Shown here one piece after another: positions 9,846 to 21,217 of a stretch of DNA of 64,000 nucleotides (within the stretch, counting starts at the first letter, position 1; each line of letters begins with the position of its first letter). The position numbers and the translations under genes were made by a program. Below the pieces are notes generated by a model. The model did no database searches. It worked only from the letters and a program-made list of their open reading frames with translations, and was not told where the DNA came from. The DNA is from Sympetrum striolatum (Eukaryota; Arthropoda; Insecta; Odonata; Libellulidae). Location of the stretch: positions 105,963,657 to 106,027,656 of the forward strand of contig OX388343.1 in NCBI GenBank assembly GCA_947579665.1, given 5' to 3'.

Positions 9846-11579
9846 TCAAATTATTTTGATTAGATTCATTGAAGAATCGTTACAAACTCAATACAGTATA
9901 AAAACAAGAACTTGCAATTAACGTTTTGTATTTAAGGGTATTAGAAATTTAAAAACTATAATTGATCTTGTGGAATTATTAAAACCCTTAAGAGCTGAAA
10001 GCTCTTTTTTATGGTATAAGAATATAAACGATTATCAATATATTGATGTAGACATAAACACTTACATCACCAATATGACTAAGGAGAATTTATTGCAAGT
10101 TGGCATCTCATCATAATTACAATCACATGACATTAATTACAGGGAAATTTTTAAATTAAAGATTTTAAATTGTAATTACCATATTTATTGGTGCATAATA
10201 CACTTTTTTAAAGCAGGTCTGAAATTCATGCTGTATTATATGCTATTACAACTCTATATTAGATTTTTTACTTAAATAATATTTCATGTAATGAATTATA
10301 TTCACTTTTAACTCGGTTTAAAACATCCTTTTTAGGTATTTTATGGCATTTATTTAAAAAAATGTCTCATCTCCTGAAGACAATCTTCTGCGATACTTTT
10401 TAAAATAAGCTGAATACAAATTCATATTTGTGCTGGTCTTCACATACAAAAACATTGCCTTCGTCCAGATTATGTATGTACATTAAATAATTTTAATGAT
10501 TAAATACATTATAATTACTCTCAGTTGTGGACACAACAGGTATGGAGAAGCAAACATCTGTCTTTCTATCAATTAGGTATTAATACTTGGTAGACTTGTG
10601 CCTTGCACAAAATACACAAGTATGCTACCATCTGAAATTAGTCTTTGTTAATTAAAGTATTTGAAAAGGAGGTTTTTCACTATTTTTATAGTAATTACCT
10701 TTAACTGAGAACATTTTTTGAGAGACTAGCTTCTGTAGTTGTTGGCAGGTGTTTTTTAGAGTGTGATGCAACCAAACCACTCCAAGTCATTAATTAAAAT
10801 AATAGTTTTTCAATATGAATTTTCTTCTGGAAATCGTGGTCTGAGTTTTCCTTCAATAAATATGTTAAATGAGATACATATTAACCATAATGTATAAAAG
10901 AAGCATAATATATTAATAATAAAAGTACAGTAGAACATGATACTTAGGACAGTATGTATATACTTATTAAAACTATTATCATTGAAGCAAACCAACACAG
11001 CATATTTCATATCTCAACATCCTCAAAAAATTCTCTTATAGAGTAATACCTTGGATATTTTTTAAGAATACTGCCTGGTTTTTGTCTCATAAGAATTATT
11101 TTTTTCTTAGATACTTTTCTACCCATATTTTGGGAAATCTTTTTTAATGTCAATCTGTTCCTGGGATACTGAAGCATATTTTTACCTCTAATCTCATAAT
11201 AGTGATCATATTGTGCAAGTTTCATGGTTTTTATGTTTTTACTGACAGTACTCACAATTTCATATGTATAATTAAATTGATATGTGAGAATGACACTTGT
11301 TTTGATAGATTGTTATCAAGATTCGGTATAATAATAATAATATTTCATTATATCCCAGGACATGTACAAGTTATGTATAGACATAGTCGTATTTTACAAT
11401 ATAATACCTATTATTTTCATTTACATATTGATTGGTCCACCTTTGTATGAAGTATTTACAACAGCACATTTATATACATATATTAATTAACTAATATAGA
11501 CAATGGATTGATCACGTAATCTTTAACATCTTTGATTTATTCCATCAACATTATCTTCTGTTATTTAGTATGGAAATTT
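9846..11579. other. AT-rich stretch with unassigned minus-strand frames
   Basis: No family was recognised. Minus-strand frames at 11007-11255 and 10810-11010 are near one another. The first is Lys/Arg-rich (for example GSILKKYPRYYSIREFFED) and could belong to the decayed coding sequence just upstream at 11580-12420, but chance cannot be excluded. Confidence 0.3.
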
Positions 11580-12420
11580 AATTTGAAACCTCGGCTTTAG
11601 TCACATTTCCTTGGCATGAATTGAAAATAAGTATAGCATCTTTAATTGAAGGAATGAAATGTACTTCTTTGGCAATGTTCTTATAATGGTTAATCAGAAG
11701 GACATTTCCAGAGTTTTCATTCCTTGGTAAAAGTCTCTTTGTTTCTCTGAATGTAATTATACCAGCTGTAATCCAATATATATGAAAATATTTGATTTAG
11801 TTTTATTTTGAGCCCAGGGAAATACACGATCAATGATGTCTAATAATTTCCTGATGAACAAGTAATAATTTTTATCAAAACATTTAACATTGCCAAGAAG
11901 CCATTATTCATTTCAGGTCAACAACTTCAACTCATTCTCTATGCTCAAGTTATGTTACAGAGTATGACTACTCCTTTTTTACATTCTGTTGATAGATGTA
12001 AAGCCTCAAGCCTTTTAAAAATGAATCCACATATTGATTATGAAACCTATAAAACATCATATAATGGATATCCAATGACTCACTTTCTTTTAATATCATT
12101 CATGATCCACCTCTAGAGGAGTTTTCTCTTTAGCAATATTATCAGCAACTTAGTAATTCTTCATTCTAGGAAGAATCTTTATTTGATTTGTGGTGACCCA
12201 TTGTTCATTAACTGAGGGGTTTATATTTCTAAATCATTTAATATATTTTAAATTCTGTGATGCACAATTTAAAGGATGAAGTAGAAAGTTTTCAAAACAT
12301 TTGAATTCTCTGTATGATTATTTTTTATGTATTTTAAGAGCATGACCTATTTTAGAAACCATCTAACATTTTTAAAAGTAAATTCCTATTGAAAGATTAC
12401 AGATTTTAATAAAAGATGGG
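11580..12420 (-). pseudogene. Unidentified decayed coding sequence
   Basis: I do not recognise the family. Reading leftwards from about 12400, one minus frame runs for over 110 codons broken only by isolated stops, for example CFENFLLHPLNCASQNLKYI, then NEQWVTTNQIKILPRMKNY, then VADNIAKEKTPLEVDHE. After one-base shifts coding-like text continues with YRFHNQYVDSFLKGLRL (near 12030), FIRKLLDIIDRVFPWAQNKT (near 11840) and ITFRETKRLLPRNENSGNVL (near 11740), ending at a stop near 11578. The composition is unlike the flanking AT-rich DNA, and no introns are evident. It could be a processed pseudogene, a relic of a large element or an old viral insertion. Confidence 0.5.
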
Positions 12421-14469
12421 CAAACATTTTTTTTAACACAAACCCCACAAATATCAGCAGTAAGGCAAGAGAAATCCTTGAGAAATTAAGAACTTGACTG
12501 TAAGAAGAAAAGGAGAAGGAATTTATCTTTTACAACATCGAATAAGAGAAGAAGTAAAATACTTATAGGGAAGAAATCATCAGATGGACTAAGGTAATGA
12601 GTTACCAGATATTTATGGAGCCAATTAGCAAATTGGTCAATATAAGTGTCCTATTCCATCGTATAACCAATACTGTTGTCAAATATTACATAACTTGGGA
12701 AAAAAGCAAAATGTATCAGCATCAGATTTCAAATTGGGAACTTTATGAAATAATCAATAAGGCTGTTACATTTTTTTATGTGAAGCAAAATGTTTATTCA
12801 TTACACTTAACTGTTGATTAAGATTAACTCTTATGATTTAAGATTGTAATTAGACTCAGATATATAGTTATCTGTAAGTGGTATATAACATTTATTATAA
12901 TTATATTATATAATTATATTAGAACGACTAGACTGTATGATTGTCAACTCACCACTTCAACATCAGCAATCATTTTTCTTACAATAAAATGATATGAGTA
13001 CGCCACATGCCAAATTTATGATGATGGGGACAAAAGATAATATCTATTATCCAATTTTTTAAGGTACCCAAACTGTGCTAGTTTCACTACAATTCCATTC
13101 AGTCACTTTAATTTTGAAGAAGCTAGACTAACCTAAACTATAGTTAACAGTATATTTTAATGTTTTTAAATCGTGATTTTTGCAAATAACTTCTCAATAT
13201 TGAATTGAAAGTCCTTCTAGAAGAATCATGCGACAAAGCTTTTATAAGAAATGCAGTTTATCCATGGATGTTGATGGTATTAATAGAAAGTAATATGTAT
13301 TTCCAGCTATTTAAATAATTTACAACAATCTGCCATGGGCAAGAAACTTGAAGCATCAGTATGATCACAGAATTATATAATTAGAAAAATAAGATTTCTT
13401 GCAAAGTGAATTAGCAGATAAACTACTCTGAGGCACGCAGATAACTTAATTCAGATTGAATATTTTCAGAAGTCTACAATTAATCCTAACTTGAACTATC
13501 AAAACACTAAACAAGGTTGAGAGCAGGATTCAATAATGCAGTCTCAAATAACAACACCAAAGTTTCATTAATAGAATTCATATTTAATTTCAGAAAGAAT
13601 ACAGTTTTCATTACATAAAATCTCTTATGTTATACATGGAAAAATACAATAAAGCAAATGATAAACCAATAATGATTCATTTAAAATGAAACCTACAGAC
13701 TTTCTTCCCAACTGCTACAACACATCTTCATAACCTGAAATCATCTCCATGCTGCAACCAGCAGGGTGTCACCAACGCATCCTTTAAAAGAAGCTACTTA
13801 TAAATCTCTAAAATATTGAAAAATTTGTATTAGTTACAAGGATATAAAGTTTTGAAAATTTAATGCAAACTCTTTAAAAACCGCTATCGGTAATAAAATA
13901 TCTTGGATTAAAGAAGATTTATGAAAGATTTAATAATAAAGGCTGTATCGATTCAGTTAACAAGCTAAGAAATTGAAGGTGTTTCAAAGAATCTCTTATA
14001 TGAAATATTAAAACTCATACTGTTCGAGAGAATATATCTTTGAAAAGCTACTCTATAGACGTTAAGGACAATAGTTTTTCCTTGCCGCTTTTCAAAAAGT
14101 ATAAAATGTCATCGTAATTTTGCAACTGAGCTAGTGTTTTTAATCTTTCATTTTTTTTAAGATTCTCTACAGAGCATGGAATGGAAAACTAGTAGCTCTG
14201 CCTAAAACTATCCTTAATTTAACAACTAGATCTTTTGCAAGCTAGATATATCCAGCGTAATAAATTAATATAATTTTTATTTATTATTGAATGCATCATT
14301 TTGTCCTTAAAGACCCTTTATTATCAGACAAAATCACCAATTCAAAGGTAGAATACTCAAACCCTGTTGACTGTCAAAAGCTTTTGATTGGAAATTAAAA
14401 TTATTGTGTAATTTATATATTGTTGGATTCATAGATGAATAATTTCAACTGTTTATCTTCATCATTAGA
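12421..14469. other. AT-rich non-coding stretch
   Basis: No gene is seen. There is a short AT palindrome around 12893-12920 and scattered short frames (for example 12597-12821) without motifs. Confidence 0.3.
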
Positions 14470-17030
14470 TCAATTAAATTGACCTATAGCACAAATGGAG
14501 GAATATCCTCTTGAACCAAGGATAGATAGGTCTTCAAAATGAGTTGGAAGGACTAAATTTGTTAATTTATGTATTATTATATACACATCACTGCAAGTAG
14601 ATGCCATACCTGGTGGCAGTTTTAACAATTTAGAAATGCAATTTACTTTAAACACACAGTCAAAATTACATATAATTTCAAAAGGAATTTTACAGTCAAC
14701 AGGGTTTGAGTTATTGGGAGCAAAAGAAAATGGGGAATGCAGATTAAGCAACAGTGAGGCATTAGGGTAAAAGGCAAGGGTAGGGGAAAACATGGGGATA
14801 AAATAAATCATTTCAGATGGCAGAAGGTGCTGCTTGGCTGAAAAGAAAGGTGAAGTTACTTGTTATTGTAGGTACCTCTGGTAGTGTGATTGGTGTTGTG
14901 GAAAATGTTATTTTGTGTCAGTGTGAAATGTAACGATGAAGAGAGTGTTTGTGTTGTTGTGGTGAAGATTACCATTTACGTTTGACTTTCTTTTTATAAG
15001 GAATGAATTTTAATTTTGTTGCAACCATTTTTAGTTGTCTAATTCTTAACTTTTTTCGGTGTTCTTTAGGGGAATAGTTCCAAATGTTTTGGAAGAGAGG
15101 ATTTTCTAGGTTTGATAATTTTAGTTCAAATTTTTCAACCATTTTTGCCACAAGATTACTGACAGTGGTTAGCTGATGGTAGCTTTTGATTTCTTTAAGG
15201 GGCACTAAGTTATTGGTTGAAGTTACTGATCTTATGCACCTATTGTAGAATTTCTCAATTTTACTGATATTGTATTTTTGGGTATTAAAGATTAGGATAG
15301 AAGCGTTGGTGAGGAGGGGGAGTACAAGTGAATTAAAAAGCTTAAGTTTGGTTCTGGCTGAAATGGGACTTTTTTGGTTTGAAAGGGGAGATTATTTAAA
15401 TTTTACAAATTGGACTCTGGAAAGGCTACTATTTGCGTATTCCTTCCAGGATAGCTTGTTATTAATGGTCACTCCAAGAAATTTAATAGAAGGGGACGTG
15501 GGGATAGGGGTGTTAAATAATTCGACTGACGAAAGAGTAGGACATTTCTTGTTATTGGAAAATGTCAATTTTGAGCATTTACTAGGATTAATGGACAGGT
15601 GCCATTTTTGAAGCCAGGCTTCTAATTTAGAAGTGTAGGAATTAATACGTCGAATGGCTAAGTCGGGAGATGGAGATTGCGATGCTATAGTCAGGTCATC
15701 GGCATAGAGAAAACGCTTTACATGGTCGCCGTTGGGTAAATTGTTGATGAAGATGTTAAAAAGAATGGGACTGATAATGCTTCCCTTGGGGACTCCGGCG
15801 GAAATTGCTAAGGGAGAAAAAATGTTATTTCCAGATTTCACTTGTATGATGCGGTTATACAAAAAACTTTGAATAATTTTACAGATGGAAGGGGGGAAAG
15901 ATAGGCAGAGCAATTTATAAATCAGGCCCTGGTACCAAACTGTATCAAAAGCTTTGTGGATGTCATAAAATACTACTTGTGTAGCTTGTCTTCTAAAGAT
16001 GTGGCCATGAGTTATTAGTTCCACCAGGCGGAGAATTTGATGCGATGTGGAAAGATGATTCATAAATCCCATTTACTCGGGAATGATTATGTTGTTGGCC
16101 GAAAGATGATGTTGAATAATTCTGTATATTACTTTTTCGAAAACTTTAGACAGAGATGACAGGAGAGTAATCGGACGGTAGTTAGAAATGGAAGTGGGAT
16201 CTTTTTGTGGTTTGGGGAGAAGTTGAACCGTGCCTAACTTCCATGAGTCAGGGAAGTAATGTATTTTTAAACGGGAATTGAAAAGGTCGACAAGAAGAAG
16301 GATGAACTCGGGAATTTTGGAGAGAAGTTTGAGAATTTTATTAGAAAAGGGGTCAGGACCAGTTGCTTTGCGAATGGGTATCTAGGTAATCGAAAATTTC
16401 TGTTGAAGTTGTAGAGAAAAGAGGATCGGTGGGTTGAATTAGTGAGAAGAAGTTGTAAAAAATATTGATGGGGGCATCAGAATCTAGAGTAGAATTGTCG
16501 TTCTGCATAAAGGATGCAAGCTATTCAACGGAGAATTTGGCTTTGGTAGCCGGATCAAAGTTGAGTTTGTTATCAATTAAAAGGGGCTGATTGAACATAT
16601 TAGCTTTTGTGAGGATTTGGAAATTTTCCATAATGAATGATCATCGCATTTTAAAGTGCTGGCAAAGGCATGCCATTTAGAGGAGTGAAAGACACGGAGC
16701 TTTTGCTTGATAATGTTCCTGATATTCCTAAGGGCAATTTTATCTTCCGGGAGTTTGTGCAAGTGAAACTGCCTGCGAAGGCGATTCCCGCAGGCCATAA
16801 GTCGGCGAATATTTGCTGGTATAGGGGAATGATTGTTGGGAATAGCTTTACGAAAGGAGGTTGCTGACTGTTTGGCAGCCGTGATGAGACCATTGACCAT
16901 GGAAATTTGGAAGTCCATTTTTTCAGTGGAGGGGCTATCCCCTATGAGAGGGTAGAAAGAAATTTTTTCACTAACAAAGTTGACGATCTGTTGCCAATTG
17001 ATGTGGGGGGTGTCAGGCTAAGGAGTGCTG
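14470..17030 (-). mobile_element. Jockey/CR1-type non-LTR retrotransposon, decayed
   Basis: The minus-strand element contains the end of the endonuclease-to-RT linker, the reverse transcriptase, the C-terminal tail ending KKKVKRKW near 14969, and a probable 3' UTR down to about 14470 that happens to hold a 113-codon open frame. No poly(A) or microsatellite tail and no target duplication were found. Its 5' side directly abuts the truncated Harbinger transposase near 17040-17085. Confidence 0.6.
14969..17025 (-). pseudogene. Non-LTR reverse transcriptase (broken)
   Basis: Reverse transcriptase copies element RNA at a nicked target. From 17025 leftwards there is a linker, then ATGPDPFSNKILK-like text near 16350 and SNYRPITLLSSLSKVFEKVI near 16150. 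A TAA stop at 16073-16075 sits where PEQ normally precedes the GFR motif. QVVFYDIHKAFDTVW (near 15970, first catalytic Asp), AGVPKGSIISPILFN (near 15790), FLYADDLTIAS (YADD at 15695-15706) and IKFLGV (near 15495) follow. A frameshift near 15390 leads to LKLFNSLVLPLLTNAS and the C-terminal region. Catalytic residues are retained, but the stop and frameshifts (also near 16381) make it non-functional. The apurinic endonuclease domain is missing. Confidence 0.75.
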
Positions 17031-17084
17031 ATGAGCAAGCCAGAGATAGAAGTGCAAACAGGGATGTGATACAATAGATTTCCA

Positions 17085-17475
17085 TAGTGCACATCGTTTA
17101 AAAATTGCAGAATCACAGTCTTTACCAAAACTCCCAATCTTTACATAAACAAAACGATAATCCGAGTCTGATACTCCGAGTAGTACCACAGAATAATACT
17201 CTTTGTAATTATAAAACATGGAACCACTGTTATGTGGACATAAAAGTCGAATGTGCTTCCCATCGACTGCCCCTAAACAATGTGGAAAGTTAGCATTTTT
17301 CATAAAGCCATCAGCAATAGATTCCCACTTTTCCTTAGTAGGTATAGGTAAATATTCCGATTGTAAGACAGTCCATATGGCTCTGCATACACATCTCACG
17401 ATTTTACTAGCGGTTGAAATTCCAACTCTGTAGGCATAATGCAGATCTGTAAATGTACATCCACTTGCTAAGTAC
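17085..17475 (-). pseudogene. Harbinger transposase, exon 2 (DDE domain, truncated)
   Basis: The exon begins after a tctctttccag acceptor (AG at 17477-17476) and continues the frame of the exon at 19642-19948 as Arg-YLASGCTFTDLHYAYRVG, the helix-turn-helix. PHCLGAVDGKHIRLLCP (first catalytic Asp, codon 17262-17264) and VYVKIGSFGKDCDSAIFK follow. PIF/Harbinger transposases normally have Asp after the second Val (VDIGS), but here it is Lys (17139-17141). The frame then ends shortly before the conserved Glu region, apparently cut by the non-LTR element. Catalysis would be lost on two counts. Confidence 0.7.
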
Positions 17476-17546
17476 CTGGAAAGAGATATTGTAACTGAGT
17501 TAACTTTGGTGTCATTTCTCAATTGTGATTTCTTTTTTACTTACAG

Positions 17547-18148
17547 GCAAGGAAGTAACAAAAATATGGAAAAACATTCGCGATGCTTATGTAAAGCACA
17601 ATCGAAAATTAAGAGAAGAGAAAACAAGTGGAGCAGGAGCATCAGGGATAAAAAAATATATTTTTCATGATCAAATGAAGTTTTTATCAAAACTAGATTT
17701 GGAGGGAGATACAATAGATAGCCTCGAAGATAATGAGCACCAAAAGTTGGATAAACCATCTCCCAAAAGAGGGGAAATTCAAGAGGACTCGGGTGTATTC
17801 AAGAGACCTGAGAAAAAAATGAAAAAGAGGAATCGAGAGCCAGACGACATCGAGAAAGAAATGCTTTTAGCATTAAAAAGAGAAACACCTAATAGGCACA
17901 TGTCTTTCTTCCAAGGCATTGCCCCATCAGTGGAAGACTTTAATGATAATGAGGTGTTAAACTTTCAGATGGGAGTGCTTCAATTAATTAAGAATATAAA
18001 AGATCAGAGAGAAAGAGAAAAATCCTCCAAAGTATCTCCACAGGAAATGAATCATCCTTATACTGAACAGCAGAGATGGATAAACCCCTACCACCAGAAT
18101 GAATATTTTGGCAGACAGTTAACTCCAACATATCTCCAGTCAAGCTGA
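17547..18148 (+). pseudogene. MADF/BESS accessory protein of the Harbinger element (3' exon)
   Basis: PIF/Harbinger elements encode a second Myb/MADF-like DNA-binding protein that assists the transposase. After a ttttttacttacag acceptor (17541-17546) the exon gives GKEVTKIWKNIRDAYVKHNR and KYIFHDQMKFL, the second half of an MADF domain. A basic and acidic linker with KRPEKKMKKRNREP follows, then DFNDNEVLNFQMGVLQLIKN, a BESS-like helix. The frame is intact to the TGA at 18146-18148, and an AATAAA lies at 18276-18281. The first MADF exon should lie to the left, where the Harbinger element is truncated, so the gene is incomplete. The exon sits wholly inside the transposase intron on the opposite strand. 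Confidence 0.65.
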
Positions 18149-18275
18149 GTATCCCCGACTCCTTCTGCTTCCAGTATGGAATCTATGGATTTTGTCATGA
18201 TGTAAATGTGATTCTAAATTAATTTTTGAAGCATTTTTCTGTATTTTGATTTATTCACATTCTCTTTCTATTGCT

Positions 18276-18281
18276 AATAAA
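18276..18281 (+). terminator. Polyadenylation signal of the MADF gene
   Basis: A canonical AATAAA lies 128 bases beyond the MADF stop codon and is followed by AT-rich sequence. Confidence 0.5.
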
Positions 18282-18652
18282 AGCCCTATGCTTTCTTACA
18301 TGGATCTTTAATATATTATAAAACCGGAAAATAAATAAATCATAAAATATTTTTAAATATCAAATTCTCGTTACTTCATTTGGGATTTCTTGTACTCTGA
18401 AGGAGGAGTTTAAGGGGAAGTTTTCTAAGCAAAATAAAATACCTTTCAAGGAAGATGAAACCGTTGTCGTAAAATTAAATAACTGGATTAAAATATGTAT
18501 TGATTTTGAATAAAGGATTACCTAAGGATTGTCTCGACAAAAAGTAACATTCCAATATATAACTGTAAAATGTACGAGGCTTATCCAGAAAGTAAGTGTA
18601 CTGAGTTTTTGAAGGTTACAAAAATTTATATTTGAACAAAAAAATTACCTGG

Positions 18653-18751
18653 TTACATTAGTACACTCCTGGCCAAAATTAACGCAGCACCTCCCTAGCG
18701 ATCCTTACGGCCGGTGCTGCGTTAATTTTGGCCAGGAGTGTACTAATGTAA
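18653..18751. mobile_element. 99-bp perfect hairpin MITE inside the mariner
   Basis: Two 39-nt arms (18653-18691 and 18713-18751) are exact reverse complements around a 21-nt loop. The arm includes cactcctggccaaaattaac, which looks like a Tc1/mariner-type terminal repeat next to TA. The piece is practically all terminal repeat and lies in the 3' untranslated end of the mariner. Confidence 0.8.
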
Positions 18752-18789
18752 GCTATTATTCAACACAGTCGCCATTCCTCTCAATGCAG

Positions 18790-19457
18790 ATGGTGAACCG
18801 GGGTATTAATTTTTTGATGCCTTCCTCGAAGTAGTTTCCCGCCAAACCGTTCGTTTACTTCTCCACTTCCCCCTTCACCTCCTCGTTGGTTGAAAATCTT
18901 TTTAGACCCATGTGCAGCTTCAGGGAGGTAAAAAGATAGTAATCTGAATGTGCTAAGTCAGGGGAATACGCGGGATGGTTCAGGACCATTCAGGACATCC
19001 CATTTAAATGAGGCGAGCAGTTCCTTCGCCCGACCCGGCATCCACTCGATTCAACTTCTGTTGGTCTGTCAGCTGTTTTGAGACCCATCTCGCAGACAGT
19101 TTCCTATATCCGAGGGTTTCTGTGATGGTTTTGTGTAGCAGAGATCTGAATATTTGTGGAAACATCACAGAAGGTTCATCCACAGTCAATCTGTGATCGT
19201 CACGGAGCGCATTTTCGATTTTTTCCCACAATATCGTCAGTCACAATTGAAGGTCTTCCGCTCCTCTGATAATCATGCACAGACGTACGACCGTTTTTAA
19301 ACTCGCGACACCACTTGAACCCACTAGTACGATTCATAGTTTTATCACCATATGCAGTTTTTACCTCATTATAAACCTCAAACGGAGTTTTTCCCTTCCA
19401 AACAAGGTAACGGATGACGCCGCGTATTTCGCACTTGGCGGGAGATCGGGTTGACAT
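18790..19457 (-). pseudogene. mariner transposase, deleted and frameshifted
   Basis: The frame starts at 19457 with a mariner helix-turn-helix region containing GVIRYLVWKGKTPFEVYNEV and FKWCREFKNGRTSVHD. It shifts frame near 19225 into IENALRDDHRLTVDE and LGYRKLSARWVSKQLTD. After about 19005 it jumps to HPAYSPDLAHSDYYLF (18931-18970), the third Asp of the DD34D triad, then LKLHMGLKRFSTNEEVKGEV and a stop. The segment carrying the first two catalytic Asp residues is deleted, so the protein is dead. Confidence 0.75.
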
Positions 19458-19641
19458 TTTTCACGAAACTTATTGTCACGTCGACAGTTCTCAACGTACT
19501 GACATTGAACCAGTCATGTTGTGTAGGGGAGGAATCAGGCTACACGGCAGAGTAGCTAACATGTCAAAAAAAATCCCTCCGGCCGTGAGAGCCTCAGTAC
19601 ACTTACTTTCTGGGCATGCCTCGTATTATTAGAATGCTTAC

Positions 19642-19948
19642 CTGATTGTCAACGCCAGCATCTCTACCGGTTGAATACAGTCCCTCATTTGAGTATTCTG
19701 GTTTTGAATACTGCTTTCCAGTCGAGCCAGCAATTCATCGAATAATGCCGATGGCATACGGAAGTAGTTAAAAAAATATTTTGGTCGTCTCTTAGCTGAG
19801 GAAATAACGTGTTAAACGCACTTGCTTCCACTCTCCGTTGATTGATGGGATGAATCCAATACATTCATTTTCTCTGGATCCTTCTTTTCCTTTCCTCCTT
19901 TCTTCGACGATGTAAAAACCACATTGCAATCACTCGTTTTCTATCCAT
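19642..19948 (-). pseudogene. Harbinger transposase, exon 1
   Basis: The start codon is at 19946-19948 (MDRKRVIAMWFLHRRRKEER, a basic N-terminus like HARBI1). After two frameshifts it reads IHPINQRRVEASAFNTLF and then FFNYFRMPSALFDELLARLE, ending PVEMLALTI at a GT donor (cag|gtaagc, GT at 19641-19640). Splicing to 17475 rebuilds the usual LALT-x-RYLASG junction. The protein is broken by the frameshifts. Confidence 0.7.
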
Positions 19949-20076
19949 TGTCCAGAATTATCACGTCTGCTCTGTTCGGCTACCAAACATTAACTGCTCA
20001 TCCGCGCGGCTTTACTAAGCTGTACCGCTCCGTGTGAAAGGCAAACCGCCCAACAGAAAATCCGCGCAGAATTTTA

Positions 20077-20111
20077 CCGCGCGGAAAAATCCGCCCTTTG
20101 TGAAATAGGCC
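20077..20111. repeat. Right terminal repeat of the second Harbinger element
   Basis: Read inwards it begins GGCCTATTTCACAAAGGGCG and continues into CG-rich text with repeated CCGCGCGG. TAA follows outside. The partner at the other end was not found. Confidence 0.6.
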
Positions 20112-20114
20112 TAA

Positions 20115-20544
20115 CAGTGATATTTCATCAGTGAAATATACAGTGACGGAATGTAACCGTAAGAGTGTCAATTCCCGTATTTCTTTCATTCATAATTCTT
20201 CTAAAAATAAGCCACACTTCCCTTTTGGAATAAAAAACGAAGCGCTTTGTGGCCGATACTAACCTAATTCTACTGAGAGCCGACATAGGACAGTGCGTGG
20301 TCCTTTATTTTCTACGAACCACCCCCTAACCAAGCACTGCTTATTCTGGCGCGCTCTCTCTTACTCTCACTTAAATGATACTAGAAAAATAAATATGGGA
20401 ACATTGTTTTTTAGATCTTTGATCCTTGGCAAGGATATCGTAAAAACTGCGCGGAAATGAAGAGGAAGGCAGATATACGAGAAGAGCGGCGAGCTCCTGA
20501 AAATCAATCGATAAAATGAACACCGAAGAAGAAGAAAAAAGGAA
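20115..20544. other. Unassigned spacer
   Basis: The stretch contains a short hairpin (gatatttcatcagtgaaatat) just outside the Harbinger end. No coding signal is recognised. Confidence 0.3.
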
Positions 20545-21217
20545 AAGTCTTTCAGCCGCCCACATTCAAAAACGGTAGTCTCAGGGGTCGATAGTTCGAA
20601 GTCGACTTTAAGTCATAGTCGATCGATACTGTCATGGCGTTTTAAGTGTGTAAACACCTTAAGGGAGATGGAATTGCTAGATAGATTGCTCTCCAGTTTG
20701 GTATTATTCCGTTGCAGATATGAAGATCGAGAGGACTCTTACATCTTATACAGCCTACCGAGCACGGTTCAACTTCATTGAAATTCAACTATTTCCGTTC
20801 TTTATCGCAGCCCGTTTTTAAGTAAAACAAAAAGTTTCTCCGATATGTTTTAAATCTCTCTAAAGTGCTGCACCATATTTTGTTTGTATATTAACCTCTC
20901 AAGAAGACTTGGAATTGTTCTTAAATACTGTGCCATATTGAAACACTTTGCTTTCCAACTAATTTTGTGGTTGTATCTTCCGTCTCGTAAAGGTTTGTTA
21001 AGAACTGTTGTAGGTAGCTGACTGTGATTGCTGTTCTTTGTTGCACTTACTTGGTAAGCCGAGCATATGCTTATCCGAAATTATGGTGAAAATTCACAAA
21101 ATGTTTCTCTAATATGTGATTTCTCTATATTTCTAACCCTAATCTCTCTAAAGTGCTGCACCAGATCTAAGTTTTTGTTTGTATATTAACCCAAGAAGCA
21201 GTCTTAGAATTTTTGTT
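20545..21217 (+). repeat. Dispersed repeat R, copy 1 (first part)
   Basis: The segment matches 27205-27510, including tagtcgatcga(t/c)actgtcatgg, ctctctaaagtgctgcacca and tttgtttgtatattaac. Within this copy the central part is also duplicated (20815-21055 and 21095 onward). Copy 1 continues at 23788-23990 and 24172-24280 after two insertions. Confidence 0.75.

Larger units (their letters stand above)
18575..19623 (-). mobile_element. mariner element, internally deleted
   Basis: About 31-bp terminal inverted repeats (cgaggc..(t/g)(a/c)ccagaaagtaagtg) are bounded by TA at 18573-18574 and 19624-19625. The 1,049 bp include a 99-bp hairpin insertion, leaving about 950 bp of mariner against roughly 1.3 kb for a full element. 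It lies in the Harbinger intron, 16 bases from that intron's donor. Confidence 0.8.
17040..20111 (-). mobile_element. PIF/Harbinger element with nested insertions, left end lost
   Basis: The right end reads GGCCTATTTCACAAAGGGCG (reverse complement, ending at 20111), followed by TAA at 20112-20114, the usual PIF/Harbinger target. The element carries a two-exon transposase on the minus strand and an MADF/BESS gene on the plus strand between the exons. The left end, with the last catalytic residue of the transposase and the first MADF exon, is absent and replaced by the non-LTR element. Confidence 0.65.

Noticed and set aside
14470..14811. 113-codon minus frame
   Set aside because: It lies in the 3' region of the non-LTR element, with no motif and no relatives I recognise; treated as 3' UTR.
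17541..18148. MADF/BESS protein as a host transcription factor
   Set aside because: Its place inside the Harbinger transposase intron and the missing first exon fit an element-encoded partner better.
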